Origin: Acanthaster planci
Lineage: Eukaryota; Echinodermata; Asteroidea; Valvatida; Acanthasteridae
Direction: 5' to 3'
DNA: 64,000 nucleotides
NCBI RefSeq assembly: GCF_001949145.1
Contig: NW_019091445.1
Location: 371,772-435,771 of the forward strand
Shown here: piece by piece, positions 24,577 through 38,100 of the stretch
How positions within the stretch are numbered: the first letter of the stretch is position 1
Layout: each line of letters begins with the position of its first letter
Program-made: the position numbers and the translations under genes
The notes under the pieces: model-generated
Databases searched by the model: none
Told to the model about the DNA's origin: nothing
The model's input: only the letters and a program-made list of their open reading frames with translations

Positions 24577-24722
24577 CACTCATAACTCCCAGTGAGAGGA
24601 AAGAAGCACTGTAGCTCCTCGTCAAATCATACATACCCCCTGAAATAAATCAAAAATACCAACAAAGGAGGTTTTCAGGTCGGGTCTACAAGACTAAGAC
24701 AAACGCTACATCACTTATAATA
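24577..24722 (+). repeat. Dispersed repeat C, copy 2
   Basis: This is the partner of 20807-20965. It is followed after about a dozen bases by dispersed repeat B copy 2, so the two repeats are adjacent here but not at their other locations. Confidence 0.78.
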
Positions 24723-24734
24723 AGCCATTTGCGA

Positions 24735-25090
24735 ATTAAATTGAATAAGATCTGGTGCACTGAGTTATCTGACTGCACATAAACATAAAAATGTGAATTC
24801 CCCAGACTAAAGACACTTTTGCTATACATCGTGATGCGTGAAACCTTTCGCATAGCGACCACTATCTTTGGAATGGACTGATTCCTTTATGCCTTTCTTA
24901 TCCATTGAGAACAGTGTATTGTTGCAAGGCGTATCTTATCATCTCAAAAGCTTGCCCCGAATCACGAGGTATAGCAACTGTGGTTTTAGTAAGGAGAACT
25001 CAAGTTGTTATGTTAACGTGAATTTAAACTTTCAGAACTTAGTGTACCAGATTTGGGTCAAAGTTAATTCGCAAAAGGCTTATATTGTGC
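24735..25090 (+). repeat. Dispersed repeat B, copy 2
   Basis: This is the partner of 4405-4710, with the shared blocks in the same order. It lies just beyond the 3' end of the minus-strand transporter gene. Confidence 0.75.
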
Positions 25091-25512
25091 TGGTACTGAA
25101 ACTGTTATTCTGGGACGTTTGTGGAGTGGTGCAGTGAAGTTTATAGTGAATAACAAGGGAAGCTTTAAGGATTCGAGCAACGACGATTTGTTAACTTCTG
25201 GTCGATTTTGCATTAAGTTCAAGAGATACATTTTGTGAACTGGTTATCAAGGGAAATCGACTAACGGCTAACACAACGGTCTGACCTCAAAATCATCGTC
25301 TACTGAAACCAGCTGCAGCCTCCGTAAAAAAAAATTATTTGCTTTCTCTTTAACTTGAATCCAGTGCAGGGCAAATGTTTCACACCGCCCTATAGCTTAT
25401 GGAGGTTCCCTCTTTAAGGTTTTACAGAAAGACTAAAAGTTAACTGGATGTTCAAGCAAAATACCTGAAAAAAGATAAATTGAGTTTTTCGTGCGGGTCC
25501 ACGCAGGGCGTC

Positions 25513-28500
25513 TCAACCCTTGATGGGGGTCTCACCTGCCAAATAACCGCCTAAGATCTCTCCAGCGCCGAACAAGCAGTTGCCCAAGACGAATATGTCC
25601 ACGTGGTAACGTTCCTCGTAGATTTCTTTTGACACTGATATAATGATCAAATTGATGGTTCCTATGGCACCTCCATTGACGAAGGCCAAGAACATGAGAG
25701 CCTGCATGGTATATATCAATGGGAAGTTTTGAGTCTGCTTTTTTTCTTTATGGATAATACAAGAGTAAAAGCATGCTCATATGATGACAATGCGTAATAA
25801 AAAGAAATTTAAGAAATTAAAAAAACTAGGCTTTACAGCAAAACACCGTTCTTCTGAAGGATATCAGGTACACGTATATTATAGAAGACACATGCATTGC
25901 CTAAGACCTTTACCCTCATTATGTAAGGTCGCGGTCGCAGTTTTGTGAGGCAAATGTCCCGTCAGAAGGCAAGGGAAATGTATGGCATTGCGGGTGTCCG
26001 TTTTGTCTCATTTACTTAGTTTTTCCTTCCTTTCCACGTACAATGCACATTATTTGTCGTCTACAGAACAACAAGTACATGTAGCCTTGACCTTCAAATG
26101 ACCGTTACAGTAAAGCAACACGTCAAATTAAGTGGAATCTCCACATTTTGGCACCGTTTTCAGGAAGGAACCGGCATGGATTTTGAAAAAGAAAGTTTTT
26201 GAAATAACTGCAAGAAAAGTTTCTCATATTACTTTGCAACACTTTGTCTTCAGAGCTCAACTATAACAAGCTATACTGCAACAAAGGCTACGTGCATTGT
26301 TAGGCATACACAAGGGCTTATCCACTATGAACACAGGGCAGTTCCCTTCGTTTTCTCTGTTTTCTCCGAATGGCTCAATCTACATCCCAAATTTGCATAT
26401 TGGCATGAATAGAAAGAAAACCTTTTTCAGCTTGTTATAGTTGAGCTCTGAAGACAAGTGACACTGCGTTCGATTTGATGCTTCCACATTTAAGTGAACA
26501 GATAAAATCAGAGAAAACATATTTTCCCTGGAGGTGCTCATTACGTAGCTGAAATAAGTTAGAAAAAATGTGTGTCCCTTTATTCAATGTGTTTTTCCAT
26601 TTGGGTTGCGCATGTTAACGTGATCGCGATTGAGAATGTAACAAAGATTGCCGTTCCTTTGTGAAAGCAATAATCTAAACTGACCTATACCCAATTCCAA
26701 GAAAAACGTTCTGTACACGTATATGTACGTTGTTGGGCGGGCGTGTTTGCATCAGTTCTTAAAAACGCAAAATGCATACTGAGATACCTGCCCCTGACAT
26801 CATTTTGTTGCAATGAAATTTAGAAATTATTCTTTACTGGCGAAAGTATGTTAAAGTATGTTAAGGCGACATAGTGAAGTAACGTCCTTTTTGACATGAC
26901 CACAAATCCGTAAAAACGTGGCAATTTGCACTGGTAAAGAGATTTGTGCATGTATACTAAATTTAAAAATTAATCTTTTGAGTAGTCCCCCGGCTATGAG
27001 ATGGTCCGAAAAGGCAGGCTCTTTTGGCATTAAAAGCAAAATATACAGTCTTAAAATGTGTTCATTCAAGGGAAAAATGCCCAGTTCTATGCATTACCAA
27101 CGACACGGTGAGCCCGAAATATTATTACGTCCCTCTTTCAAACATTGCTGTCAGAACGAGTGCAGCCGAACAAACACAACGTCGACGTCGTGCTTACATA
27201 TACCATGGGAAATTTAGACAACCTGTTGTCGCTGTTCACTTCATTTATACATGTACATGTAATTGGAATTAATGTTGTGCACAGTCAAGTATAGTAGGGC
27301 GTGCTTGCTTCGTTTTGTGGAAGAAGCAAGTCTGGATTCGTGCTAGCTATCAAGGACACACTTAAGTATTACATTTAAACTCTTTAGGCAAAACCAATCA
27401 AACACAAGGCGTTACAAAATACCGTACATGCAATAGTGTGCCTATATACCGAGTCACTTACCGTGCAGTTATCGCCGACTACACGGTCGACAAAAAAGGA
27501 GAGGGTGTTAAGGACGCTCAATGTCAGAAACATTCCAAACGCTGTCGTGATTTTGTAATCGAGAATGAAGGGGTGGATAACTCGACCAATAAAATGGCCA
27601 ATGCCTCCAACTGTAGACAAAAATGCAGCTTCGGTACTCCCTATGCCTCTTGTTGTGGCATGAGGAACGAGGAACACCACCCAAGCGTGAAAATTTGCTC
27701 CCAAGAGCAGCCACGTCGTTAAATGGAGCAGCACCCTTGGATTTGCAATGCAAAGTTGTAAAGAGAGTCGTCGGATTATAGAGGAGACTAAACCACGAAG
27801 ACAAGAGCTGGCTCCTTTGCGTTTCTCAGCTGAGCTTTCTGCCGTGCTGGTTACTTTCAGTTTTGCATATTCTGTCTTTGGTAATCGCTGTAGAGCACCA
27901 AACGCAAAGACATGAGAAACCATGGCGGCGCTGATCATCATGGCGCCACGCCAGCCGTACGTGTTTGTGAGAATTTCGACGATTGGTGGGCACACCATCA
28001 TACCAAACGAACCACCCGCTCCGGCGATTCCGAAGATTAGAGAGAAACGCGTCGGAAAGGCCTTTAATAACAGCAAAACCTGTGGGATGTAGGCCAAACT
28101 CAAGCCAATACCTGAGGGAGAGGGGAAGAAGTAGCGCATGTTGAGTAGGTTCACAAAACACTGGATTCATTAGGGATATGCAGTGGTTTGGGACGTCAGT
28201 TTTGTGAAGAAAACCAAGTAGACGTGCTTGTCCAACCAATATTGAACAAGAATTTGAATATTTGCTTTAAGACAGCATATACAACGTGTGAATAATGGCA
28301 GGTATGCAGAGGTGGATACCGGACAGACCTTTGATGAATGAATCGAATTGACTTGTTTTCGTCAACTTTTAAACACTCTGGAAACCTATAATTGACAAAC
28401 TAAAGAACTTGATCTTCAAATTGTGGTCGATATCCCACCATGCATATATGTTTTCAGTAATTTTAGCACTTTGATGCCGTCAATCACATCAATGCTTCAT

Positions 28501-31159
28501 TTAGTAATCATTGCAAAAAATCTGAAAACAAAATAAAACAAGTGTAAGTAATAAACATTAAAGTGGATAGTTACCACTGAAAATAAACCGAAAGTTAACA
28601 GCTGGTTGAAAGTACGCATAGTTTTCAGTGAGAAAAAAAACATGTGAATTTGGACATATTTCATAATATAAATATTTCAGCTAATACAAATGAAAGTCGC
28701 ACAATACCGCAGCAGATGAGGGTTAAAAACAGTACCAAACCCCGGCCAAGATCTACAAACGAGAACGCCACTATAGGGGGTTAACTATTTTATGTCCACT
28801 AATTATTGAAGGAGTTCCAGACTCAGTGTGTGTTGTGGTCGTACGGGAAGCAAAATGACGATTTGGGTAAACTATTTCAGTTCCATTTCCTTTAAAAAGC
28901 GTGCGAAAAGCTACCAATGGAAGGCCATAAAAGCTCATAAAAAAATCCGAATCCCCCTGAATGTTTTTAGTCCACCCTTAAAAGTGGGGCGGGCACCAAA
29001 TTTCTTTCCCCTTAGATATTAACCTTTTCATTTCTCATTTCTTCACTCGAGCCACACACCTGTTATCGTAAGAGTGATGGCTAACTGATACACGTTATGA
29101 ACGAATGCACTGACGAAACACCCGACGAACAACAATCCTCCCCCGGTAATCACACACAGCCGATGATCGAATGTCCTCGCAATGTTCCCGGTCAGTGGAG
29201 CTACACAAGAGAACGGAGCTTACAAAGTTAAGTTATCCTGGATAGTATTTTTCCTTCACTTAGGTGTACTTTATGAAACAGGTTCTCTAATAATTCTTCA
29301 GTTGCACTAAACGAATTACACAACAGTTTTCATGCATCACGAATTGGGGGTTACCACTCTAAGACCGTTTACACGAAATGACGGTTTATGGTGCGGAATC
29401 TATCCATGATACGTGAGTTCCTAATACGAATGAACAATTAATATGGTTGATATTTAGTCTGCGAGATTGGATTTTTTCTTAATATACGTTTTCCCGGCCA
29501 AATTCATCATCTTCGCACACGAATTAGCAACAGGTTCTTTGAAATTAGCACGAAATAGATCGACGATCTAGAACACCATTCAAAGAGCAAAACTGATTAT
29601 TCAGTTTCATTCTAAGAGCCTGCGGTTGCAATATCTTGTTCTTCAAAACGTTAAGGGTCCGTATTCAATTTGGAAAAACACGCAAAAAGCATTCAACTTC
29701 GACACTCCCGCGGTATGTGTATTAGCGATCATTTTCGTGAATTGGCAAGCATTTGTGAGATTCGTGCGGTTTATTCATCAAACTTTAAATGTTCTAATTC
29801 GTTTGTATTCCTCTAGACTAATTCATGCAAAATATTTTGAGAAGGAAACGTTTAGTTCAAGTGTAGATATCTCTATAAAAATGTGAAGTAAAATTATTTA
29901 TGTAACACAAATGGACAAAGTGGCGAAATGTCTAAAAAGGATGAAAAATGGAATGAAACATGCACGCAAAAGCATTATTTTAAAACTGTGAAAAAAATGA
30001 GCAATTAGTATTGAAGAGAATCCCAAAAAATCTTAGCATAGGCCTACATGCACATTTACGGAGAGTGTGTTTCTTGTGTAAAAAATAAAGAAATTACAAA
30101 CCAGTAAACTGCATATAGAGGATTTTTCTTTCAGCATACGTGATGGAGGTCCAGGGAGAATTTCATTTTTACATATGGACTAATGGAGCAAATGTATTGT
30201 ATTCTTGATGTGTAATTTGTTTGATATATTTAAGAAATATCTATTCAAATTAATACCTGGGACACACTTCTAGTGTATTTTCTATTAGTAATTTCCCTTT
30301 CTATTCTATACGCATCTTAATTTGCCGTGCGGTATATTCCTCTTAACGTGAAGTATTCCAATTTGAAGGCTCAAAATGCGAACATGATTTGCCCGTAGAC
30401 GAAAAGGAAAGTAAAATTCGGAGGCGTCATTCAAACCATCCAGCGCGAAATTGAATGACGGTCATGTAGGCCTATTGTTCGATTGAATGAAATTAGTTCC
30501 AAATTGAATTTGTTACAGTACACTATTCTACGCCTGTAAACGAATTTGACTACTCTACCGTATGAAACAGAAACGTGGGAGCGAGCAGCTTTAAAAATCG
30601 TTGAAATACGAAAGAACAATAATTAACTTGACTGTAAAGATGACAAATAGGCCTACGGCCGGGACTATATCCAATGAGGGCACATTCCAAAGTACTTTCT
30701 TTAATTGTCTGGTTCTGGGGCGTTTGGTGAGGGAGAATGAGACTTAATTGGATTAAAGGGTTTGCCACTGGATTAAAGGGTTTGCCACTGGATTAAAGGG
30801 TTTGCCACTGGATTAAAGGGTTTGCCACTGGTCATATCGTCGACGTGGCTTTTATCTGAGTGGGTTCTATATAGGATTAGTGCATGTAGGCCTAATTATG
30901 GTATGCTTGTAGGGCGGGTTGTACGCATTAGTGGCTTTTATTTGATGAATACCTGTGATTCAAAGAAAGAGCTTAATTAGGCCTTACCCAAAAGAAGACC
31001 CAAACTATGGGTCATGCCGAGAACTGTTCCGAGCTGTGCGGTGGAACTCAGCAGAGATTCCTGCATGGGGTTGAACAGCACTCCGAAGGATTTCACTGTT
31101 CCCATCTCGATGAAAAATGTGGCGAAAACCGTTAGCACGAGGACCCAGCTCCCCTCCAT
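25513..31159 (-). CDS. Monocarboxylate-transporter-like MFS protein (SLC16 type), four exons
   Basis: Minus-strand exons: 31159-30988, 29200-29060, 28111-27462, 25701-25513; 1152 nt, 383 aa. Phases agree at every junction (1, 1, 0), with donors GTAAGG, GTGTGT, GTAAGT and clear acceptors. The ATG has ideal context (AAAATGG) and is the first after an in-frame TGA. MEGSWVLVL corresponds to the SLC16 motif [DE]G[GS]W in TM1, followed by KSFGVLF. Exon 2 gives PLTGNIARTFDHR and ITGGGLLFVG (TM2-loop-TM3). Exon 3 carries GIGLSLAYIPQVLLLLKAF and GIAGAGGSFGMM, then a short central loop and TM7-8. Exon 4 carries two further helices and LGGYLAG. Family members move lactate, pyruvate and other monocarboxylates or aromatic acids with protons across the plasma membrane; substrate here is unknown. 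The frame stops soon after LGGYLAG, but a donor (CAG|GTGAGA, exon end 25536) precedes that stop, so a last exon encoding TM12 may exist and was not found. Confidence 0.88.
26240..26460. repeat. Inverted repeat (MITE-like hairpin) in transporter intron 3
   Basis: A left arm at 26240-26272 and a right arm at 26429-26460 are nearly perfect reverse complements over about 32 bp (core tcttcagagctcaactataa, then caagct). The spacer is about 156 bp and non-coding. It may be a short non-autonomous DNA transposon or a transcribed hairpin; no target-site duplication was established. Confidence 0.8.
30751..30830. repeat. 20-bp minisatellite, four exact copies
   Basis: The unit gattaaagggtttgccactg is repeated four times without a single difference in intron 1 of the transporter gene. 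The perfect identity suggests a recent expansion that may vary between individuals. Confidence 0.97.
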
Positions 31160-34100
31160 TTTTAGGATTCGCAGCAGCTTCCGTTCGTTCGAGTCGCTGC
31201 AGTCTTGAACCAAATGGGCCCTGTGTCTGCAGAAACGTTTACAACCACGGCCGGGCACGATCGACGAGCGGCCGGACACATAGGCAGGTCAAGGCAGCCA
31301 ATTACCCGAGACGGTTTCTTTTGAAACCTTGTTGACACGGCAAGTGGTCAACTAGCTGTGTTGGCTGGACTACGGTGACTCTGAGATACACTATTATCAT
31401 AACTTTAATAGTCCTCCCCCGTTGGTATGAGTGGTGATTTTAACTATTTCAATGGCAAATGTGCCAGATATAACGCATAACGCCAATTTAAGGCATGTGT
31501 AAACAGTACCAGTCCCGTCAGACCATTTTGGGGAGCCAGAACCAGTTCTGAACCCGAACGACAACAGTGAGCCGTCATTAATGTCACTAGCTTTGTGGTA
31601 TTTTAGTTTCTCTCTGTTCTCCCTTGTTCACCCAAGCTTTCCGTTTATATAGTTCAGCCTTCTTCAAATTACAAATATTGACCACCATTTGCCAGGGCGG
31701 CAAGGACTTGCAGGAAGTTCTTTGTTATTCAGAGGTATGCGCAATTATTTCCTGATATGTATAAGGTTGACATTTACCTTCAGTATTTGGTCGTAATATG
31801 AAAATCAGCCGAAGAGGTTTGCTTTTGTAAAAAGCTCTTTGTGAATTATTGTTTTGTAATCGAGCAACAAAATATTGCTAGATGGAGTGAAGAGAATACT
31901 GGAAACAGCCGTGTATCTAGAATGAAAGGACCCAAGGGGCACAAGTCAGAAAATAGATTTTTATGAACTGAAAATCCAAAATTATTTACTGACTGTACAA
32001 AACGCGCGATTATTGCAAAAGTAATAAAGAGTGGATATAGAACCGCCGCCGTCAAATTTAAATAAACGGTGTCTGAATCCCACCTCGTAAAAATAAAGTT
32101 ACAACATCTATTTGGGCGAAAAACCAGACTATAACTTGTCACAGTAAGAATTTCCAAGGCCAGGTCCCAGACAGGCTTCCAGAGCTACGGCTAGGTCTAT
32201 TGTCTGTTCGACTCGAATGGAGTAAAGACCTAAGACCTAGCTCTAGACAACAGATTCAGATGCAGCCCAAATCCAAACAAAAATTCTCCGTATATGCCCT
32301 GCAAAATATCGTTTAGATAAAGTTTCCGCCATTGGCTAAATACCCACTGCCTAATATCAAAACGACAGCAAACTGCTGGCGGAATTAAACATCTGCAGCC
32401 ATCAATTTTAAAATAGCATAAAATCACACAATTCTCATTTAAAAACTTGGGCACAGTTGTTTTAGTGAGGCCTCAAGCTACAATCGATTAACTCTTCACA
32501 GTCTCATTCCCTCTGGAGCCGAGGGAATTTAACTGCTTTAAGAAGGATACTCCCTTCACACTAAATACACAAAATTCATTCAAAATGTTAAGTAAACTGT
32601 TGGAACAGTTTATCAAGGAATGTGCTTTGTATAATTTCTTTAATGTAAATGTACAAATGAATAATTTGTATAAAGTAACTATGTCATTAACAAGTTGTAT
32701 AGGCCTATTTCACTGGGATTGATACAAAATTTGTATGATGTTTACGAGTCAAAACGTGGGGAAACAAATTTGTTGAAGACTGGTTTCATGCTGAAGAGGT
32801 TAAGGAGCGTAAAGAATGACTAAGCGTTAGCCAGGAGCCTTCAAGGTTCAGAAGTTGGTCCTCACACTAGTAATGACATCGTTGTAATAAAATCATGAAA
32901 CGGAACCCAAGACGTTCCTAATTATGAATGAGGAACTGCGGTGCGCATTGGTGCACACTCCCATGAGGACAGCCTCCGAGGGTGCACTGCCCAATTCAAG
33001 GGAAATTCTCTGCCAGGCCAAGGCACTCAAAAAGTACCCCTACAGTTTATTTGAAAGAGAATAGATCGTGTGGCCTAAGAAATTGTGGGATTGCGTAAGA
33101 ATAGCCCAAAAGGATCTACCTAGATTCAACGCTTAACAAAGAAAAGAAAGAGGGTTGGTATATAGTCGAGTGCGAAGGCAACCGATTTCCAGGTGAAGTA
33201 GTTGCTGTAGGAAGTGGATAGTACCAGGATTCTTGTGATGGAACGTGCTGGAAAATACTGGAAACGGACATCTCCCAAGGACTGTATCTTCTACATGAAG
33301 GACAAAAAAGTTTCCAGGTTGTGTGCACCATAGGTTATAAATAGGCCTAATAGGGGACACTTCACCTTTTCAGTTGAAATTTAAGGAAAGTCATCTGTAA
33401 ACGTGCGTGCCAGTATGGTCTGTTAATATTATACATAATGTACGCAACTCCACAGTATGCACGAGTGAGTTTTGAGCCGTTTCCTTTTGATTTATTTTTA
33501 AAAATGAAGAAGTTATTATTAGATTGTTAATTCGTTGTTTGCAATGTAATATAAGTCACCTGACATCAAAGTCGATCACACTTAATTTACTGTTGTATAA
33601 ATGCTGATGAACATGTACTGCACACGTGTACTGTACAGAGTAGGCCTAGGCCTATGTTTACTTATGATGCACAGAACGTTTCTTCTGGATGTACATGCCT
33701 GCTTTGATATCTCTTCTGTCGTATCCTCCGTGTTGTCCTTACAGACTATTTCAAGTTTCTAAATTGCATCTTTCATTGTTCTTGCTGTGTTGAAAGCAAA
33801 AACAAACAATGTTAATGTTAAAAATTTGAGTAAAATGTGACACGGTGGCAATTCAGTGGTTTGGACAAACTGTAACGTAACTAACCGTAACGTAACCAAC
33901 CATGGTTTTTTGGAAAAACTGGAAATTGGAAATGACAGTCTGCCAACAGTTTGCTTCAAAATAATTACTATTTAGCAGGAAGTGACAAAACAAATAAATT
34001 TTGGTTTAGCTGTTTTTCCAAATAAGCAAACTTTTGATAAGCAGATGTGCAGTTTTTTTCATGTCCATTTATTTGTAACGTAACTGACCAAAAATAAAAC

Positions 34101-35123
34101 TCCTGCCACATCTTACATAAAAAGCCTATTTTGTTTGCCTATTGAGGTGTTGCAGGTCTGGGTACCATGCATCTGTGGTACCTTATTCAGAATTATTAGG
34201 CAAGCTATATGGTAATAGAGCAGCTCCCAACATGCTGAGGAGCTGAAAAACTGTAACGAAACTAACCGTACTACCGCTGTGTCAATTTAGTTAATACATG
34301 GGATTGTATGGGGCGGTGCATGACAGTGATAGCCATAATCGGGTCCTGTCTCCTGTAGCTACGGCTTTGAATTTTGATGAAAAGAGGCAGTGGCGAAGAG
34401 CCGTAAGCAGTGTTCGATACATGTACTTGTGCATGTCGTAGTCTCACATTGAAATCCTGCACCGCGCGTTGCCAACATTGAGTGTAACATAAACTGTTGA
34501 AAATATTTCTTGTAGGGGTTTTCCTGAAGAAATATACCACATATATTTGCAATGGACGTTTGTAAAGATACACACAATAACACCAAAAGTGTCATGTGAC
34601 GCTAGCCATTTTACGCAGCATCGTCATTTGAAGCGAGTATCGATCCTTGACATATCATAAACTGATTCTTATCGACACCATTAAACTAAATCGGACTCGG
34701 AGCACATGTACACGGCAGTGAGAATTGCATAATGTGAACAGTACGCACGGTATGAATTGGTTTCTCCGAACGATCGATTCAGCGGAATACTCAGCCCTTC
34801 CTGCAATTGTCTGTGGAAGTCCAACGTTACGCTTGAATGCACTCCTTGGATACTTCAGTCAATAACCGAGGATTGTCTGCTATGTCACAGCATCATGTGT
34901 AGTGTTAGGTGTGCACAATACAATGATCACTAGTTGACTGTCCGTTGTTACGTCGTTGTATGTGGTCATAAGTACGGTAGTGACGGTATCCTGATCTGCA
35001 GTGTTTTCCGTTCGTAATCGGAGTCTATAGTCCACGCCACAAAGTTCAAAATGCGCGTTGACAGGTGGCAGCCACCACTATGTAGTTCCTGGTTCACTGA
35101 TTCACTCCAGTAAGACTCATAGC
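31160..35123. other. Intergenic region between divergent transporter and sialyltransferase genes
   Basis: The transporter (minus) and the sialyltransferase (plus) point away from each other, so both promoters should lie here. No TATA box or CpG-rich core was obvious, and no additional gene was recognised. Small open frames on both strands lack family features. The motif GTAACG(T)AAC recurs at 33870-34270 and TAGGCCTA occurs several times. Confidence 0.5.
33870..34270. repeat. Cluster of gtaacgtaac/taaccgta motifs
   Basis: Short related blocks ctgtaacgtaactaaccgta (33870), ccgtaacgtaaccaacc (about 33885), ttgtaacgtaactgacc (about 34073) and ctgtaacgaaactaaccgta (34251) recur within 400 bp. 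The first and last copies bound the segment. This could be an old repeat element with related ends or a cluster of protein-binding sites; evidence for either is thin. Confidence 0.4.
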
Positions 35124-38100
35124 ATGGCTGATAAGTCCTCGTCGTTCCGACCCTACCCCGCCAGGGCCTACGGGCAGCGAAGACATTCCGAACGCAATCG
35201 ACACGTCTCTGCATCCAGCACAAAATTTGTAACCTGCGGTAATATATCTCGGTGGGTTGTGTTGCGGTGCAAACGAACGTTGCTGTACCGGGCCGTTTTT
35301 CTTGTCTGTGTTTTACCCATGATCGCAATTATAGCTGTACTCAGACCTACAGTGTACACTACACAGGTTGAACAGGAGAAAATTTCATTCAATTCGCAAG
35401 TGAAGGAATCAACGAGTAACAGCAGTTCAAGGTAAGAAGTTGCACTCACGTCTTCAGTGTGGAAAGGGTTTCCAATTAAATTTCAAAGCGCATAGTATTG
35501 AACCAAACAGGCATATTTATATCAAATCGTAATGACACCAGTGCGCCAAGATTTTTTGTGATTGCAATGTTTCCTAATGGGGGGTTAACGGTTGAAAAAA
35601 TGTAAACGGCACCGTCCAAAAGAAATTCTTTTTATTGTTTTTATTTTTAATGTCTTTAGGCTCATTCGCAAAATGTAGCTTTAAATGACACCCTAAAAGT
35701 TCATGATGCTGATGAGTGTTATCAATGACGTCATCATGACAACTGAGAGGTCGTTTTCAGTCGCTTTGTATCTTTTTTCACAATGGCATATCAGAGTTAT
35801 AAAGCAGAGTCGCGTTTACTGCCTGTGCATGTTCAGTTGTAAGTTTTCAGATGGTAACAATTATATCCCATCCTCGATACAGTGTTCACGGGATTATTGA
35901 CACTTATTCGCCGTACGTGAGGTTACCGTACTCATCTTGTTTTTTTTTTTTTTTCTTCTTCTAAATTCGACACCAGATCCTTCCAAAGTGGTGCAGATTT
36001 ACATCTTAATAAGAGCAGTGTGAATGTAATACAACAAACAAAAGTTTCTCCAAGCTTTAACAGGTATGAGGAGATTTGTTGCAATCAGTCACTCTCACGG
36101 TTCTCTCCAATTAAAATTTCTTTTCCAATCTCCTGTGAGTGTCTTAAGCCCCTATTTCACTGTTGCATTTGAACTCAAGATCGTTAGGGCACCCTTTCCT
36201 GTACTGAGTGCAGTCGAGAACTGTTGCCATTGCTGTCTATCGGTATCATCGCTTCCATTGCCGTTAAAATTTCACCATCATTCTCTCTTCACACACGACT
36301 TTCAAATATTTTCTACTTTTTTCCGTGCAACTTGCAAGAAAAACCTTGTGCAGTCCACGATCAAAGTATCGAGGCTAGCGGGACAGAAGTTTATTTTTAA
36401 AGGCTATCCACGGGCTCTGTGCTGCCAGGTTTGTTGTTATTGAGGTAGGTTATTACCGAAAGCTATGTGGGCAAAGGCAAACTCCTAAGCTTTGTAATCA
36501 CGCCCAGTTAGGGCGGCCACATCGCGATAACGGTTTCTATTTTCTGAAGGCGACTTTCGTCTTTCAGCAGGCACAAGCAGTGCATAATCAGCCTCCGAAA
36601 TGGGGTTGTGCAATGATGCACATTTATTATCATAGACAACCGATTGACAGGAACAGGTTTACAATCAGCAGAAAAGAGGTTGCATACGACGCCATCGTTC
36701 GGAAAATAAACTATTTTGTTTTGCAATTATTCTCCCGTATGAGTTTCACCACTATAGGTTTTGTATGTACGTTCACCATGTAACATCGATTTTTAATGCC
36801 TTAGGGTAAAACAGAATACATACAGAAAATGTTATGCTGGAGTGTACCGGGTACCTGCCAGTGCTGAGATTGCCAATCTGAATTTAAAAAGAAGGAAATT
36901 CATAATAATGCCTTGCTATCAAGTGCTGCAGTGCCGATTGTTAGGCCTATATAACCTGAGAATCATATCATGTCACACCCAGTCTTCATATTGCAATACA
37001 TCATATGAATGAAAACAAAGTAAAATCCAATAAAAACGGTTTCTAGCAACACTGCATAAAAATGTGCATGATTTAAGCCGTGACAAGCTGACATGTAAGT
37101 CTGACTGAAATAAAATATATAAGCACTCTGCTTATGTAAAAATCAACAAGTTAAAAACCAAATATATAAAAATCACATATTAATGTTTGGTTTGAGCATC
37201 AGTTATTATACAATACTATGTTAACTTTGCCTATTTCCTTAATGTCTTTTTCTTTTCTTGATGAGAAATGCCTACTGAAGTACATGTATTTCTCACGAAA
37301 TAGTTGCAGACTGTAGAGTGATAACCGAACATGTGCACCGTGCAAGTGCTCGATGCGCAACAACTTCTTCTATAAAATGCTTACCACTTTATGCTAGTTC
37401 GAAAAACCGGCCATGCATATTTAATCTCGTCACAGTCCTCAGTGTTGCCTTTTTGGCAACGTGTTTAGGAAAACGCTGGGGAAAAAAGGAGTATAAAAAT
37501 GCGAGCGGTGAATAAAAAATATCTTCCACACCCACACAGTGTGATGGGTCTTGTAGCTGTCTCCCTCTGCACCTTGCGCACGGCTCATTAGTTATAATAA
37601 TCACGGTGGCCGGACTTCTTTCCACGCGTCGTCCTTTTGCACTCCGTTGTTGTAGTTAGCATGCAGAAAAGGGAAAGGCAATACAGCGGGCTTCAAGTAT
37701 CCCTGCATTCTTCAACGAGCAAATAAAATGGGCCAGTGTGTTATGCGGATCTGGATCGTGACAAGGGATCGGACGTTGATTCACTGACACTACAACCCGC
37801 TCACTGAAGACGGCGAACCAACTTTGGGATCACCGATCGGGTTAGAGATCCGTGTACAGGCCCATAAAAAATTGTGTAGGCCTACACCAATGAGGCAAAT
37901 AATGTTCTTTGGGGAGGAGATAATCCAAAGCAATTTGTTGTTGACACAAAGCTGCCAGCATGATTGAGGGCCTTCCTAGTATGCGATGATTGATAGTGAT
38001 CAGATGCAGGGACCAGTGCATGTTCCAAAAGAGCTCCCCCATTATATGGCCACTGGCCAAGACTCCTATATTACTTGCAAGACACCGGAAGTGCATGGTC

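Noticed and set aside
30751-30830. Possible CRISPR-like array
   Set aside because: Units are directly adjacent without spacers and the genome is eukaryotic; this is a minisatellite.
32195-32260. Possible tRNA-like B box (gttcgactcgaat)
   Set aside because: No matching A box or cloverleaf could be drawn around it.
36066-36443. 125-codon open frame after sialyltransferase exon 2
   Set aside because: It starts within the donor site and runs through intron 2; the sialyltransferase frame continues at 38680 in phase, so this is intron.
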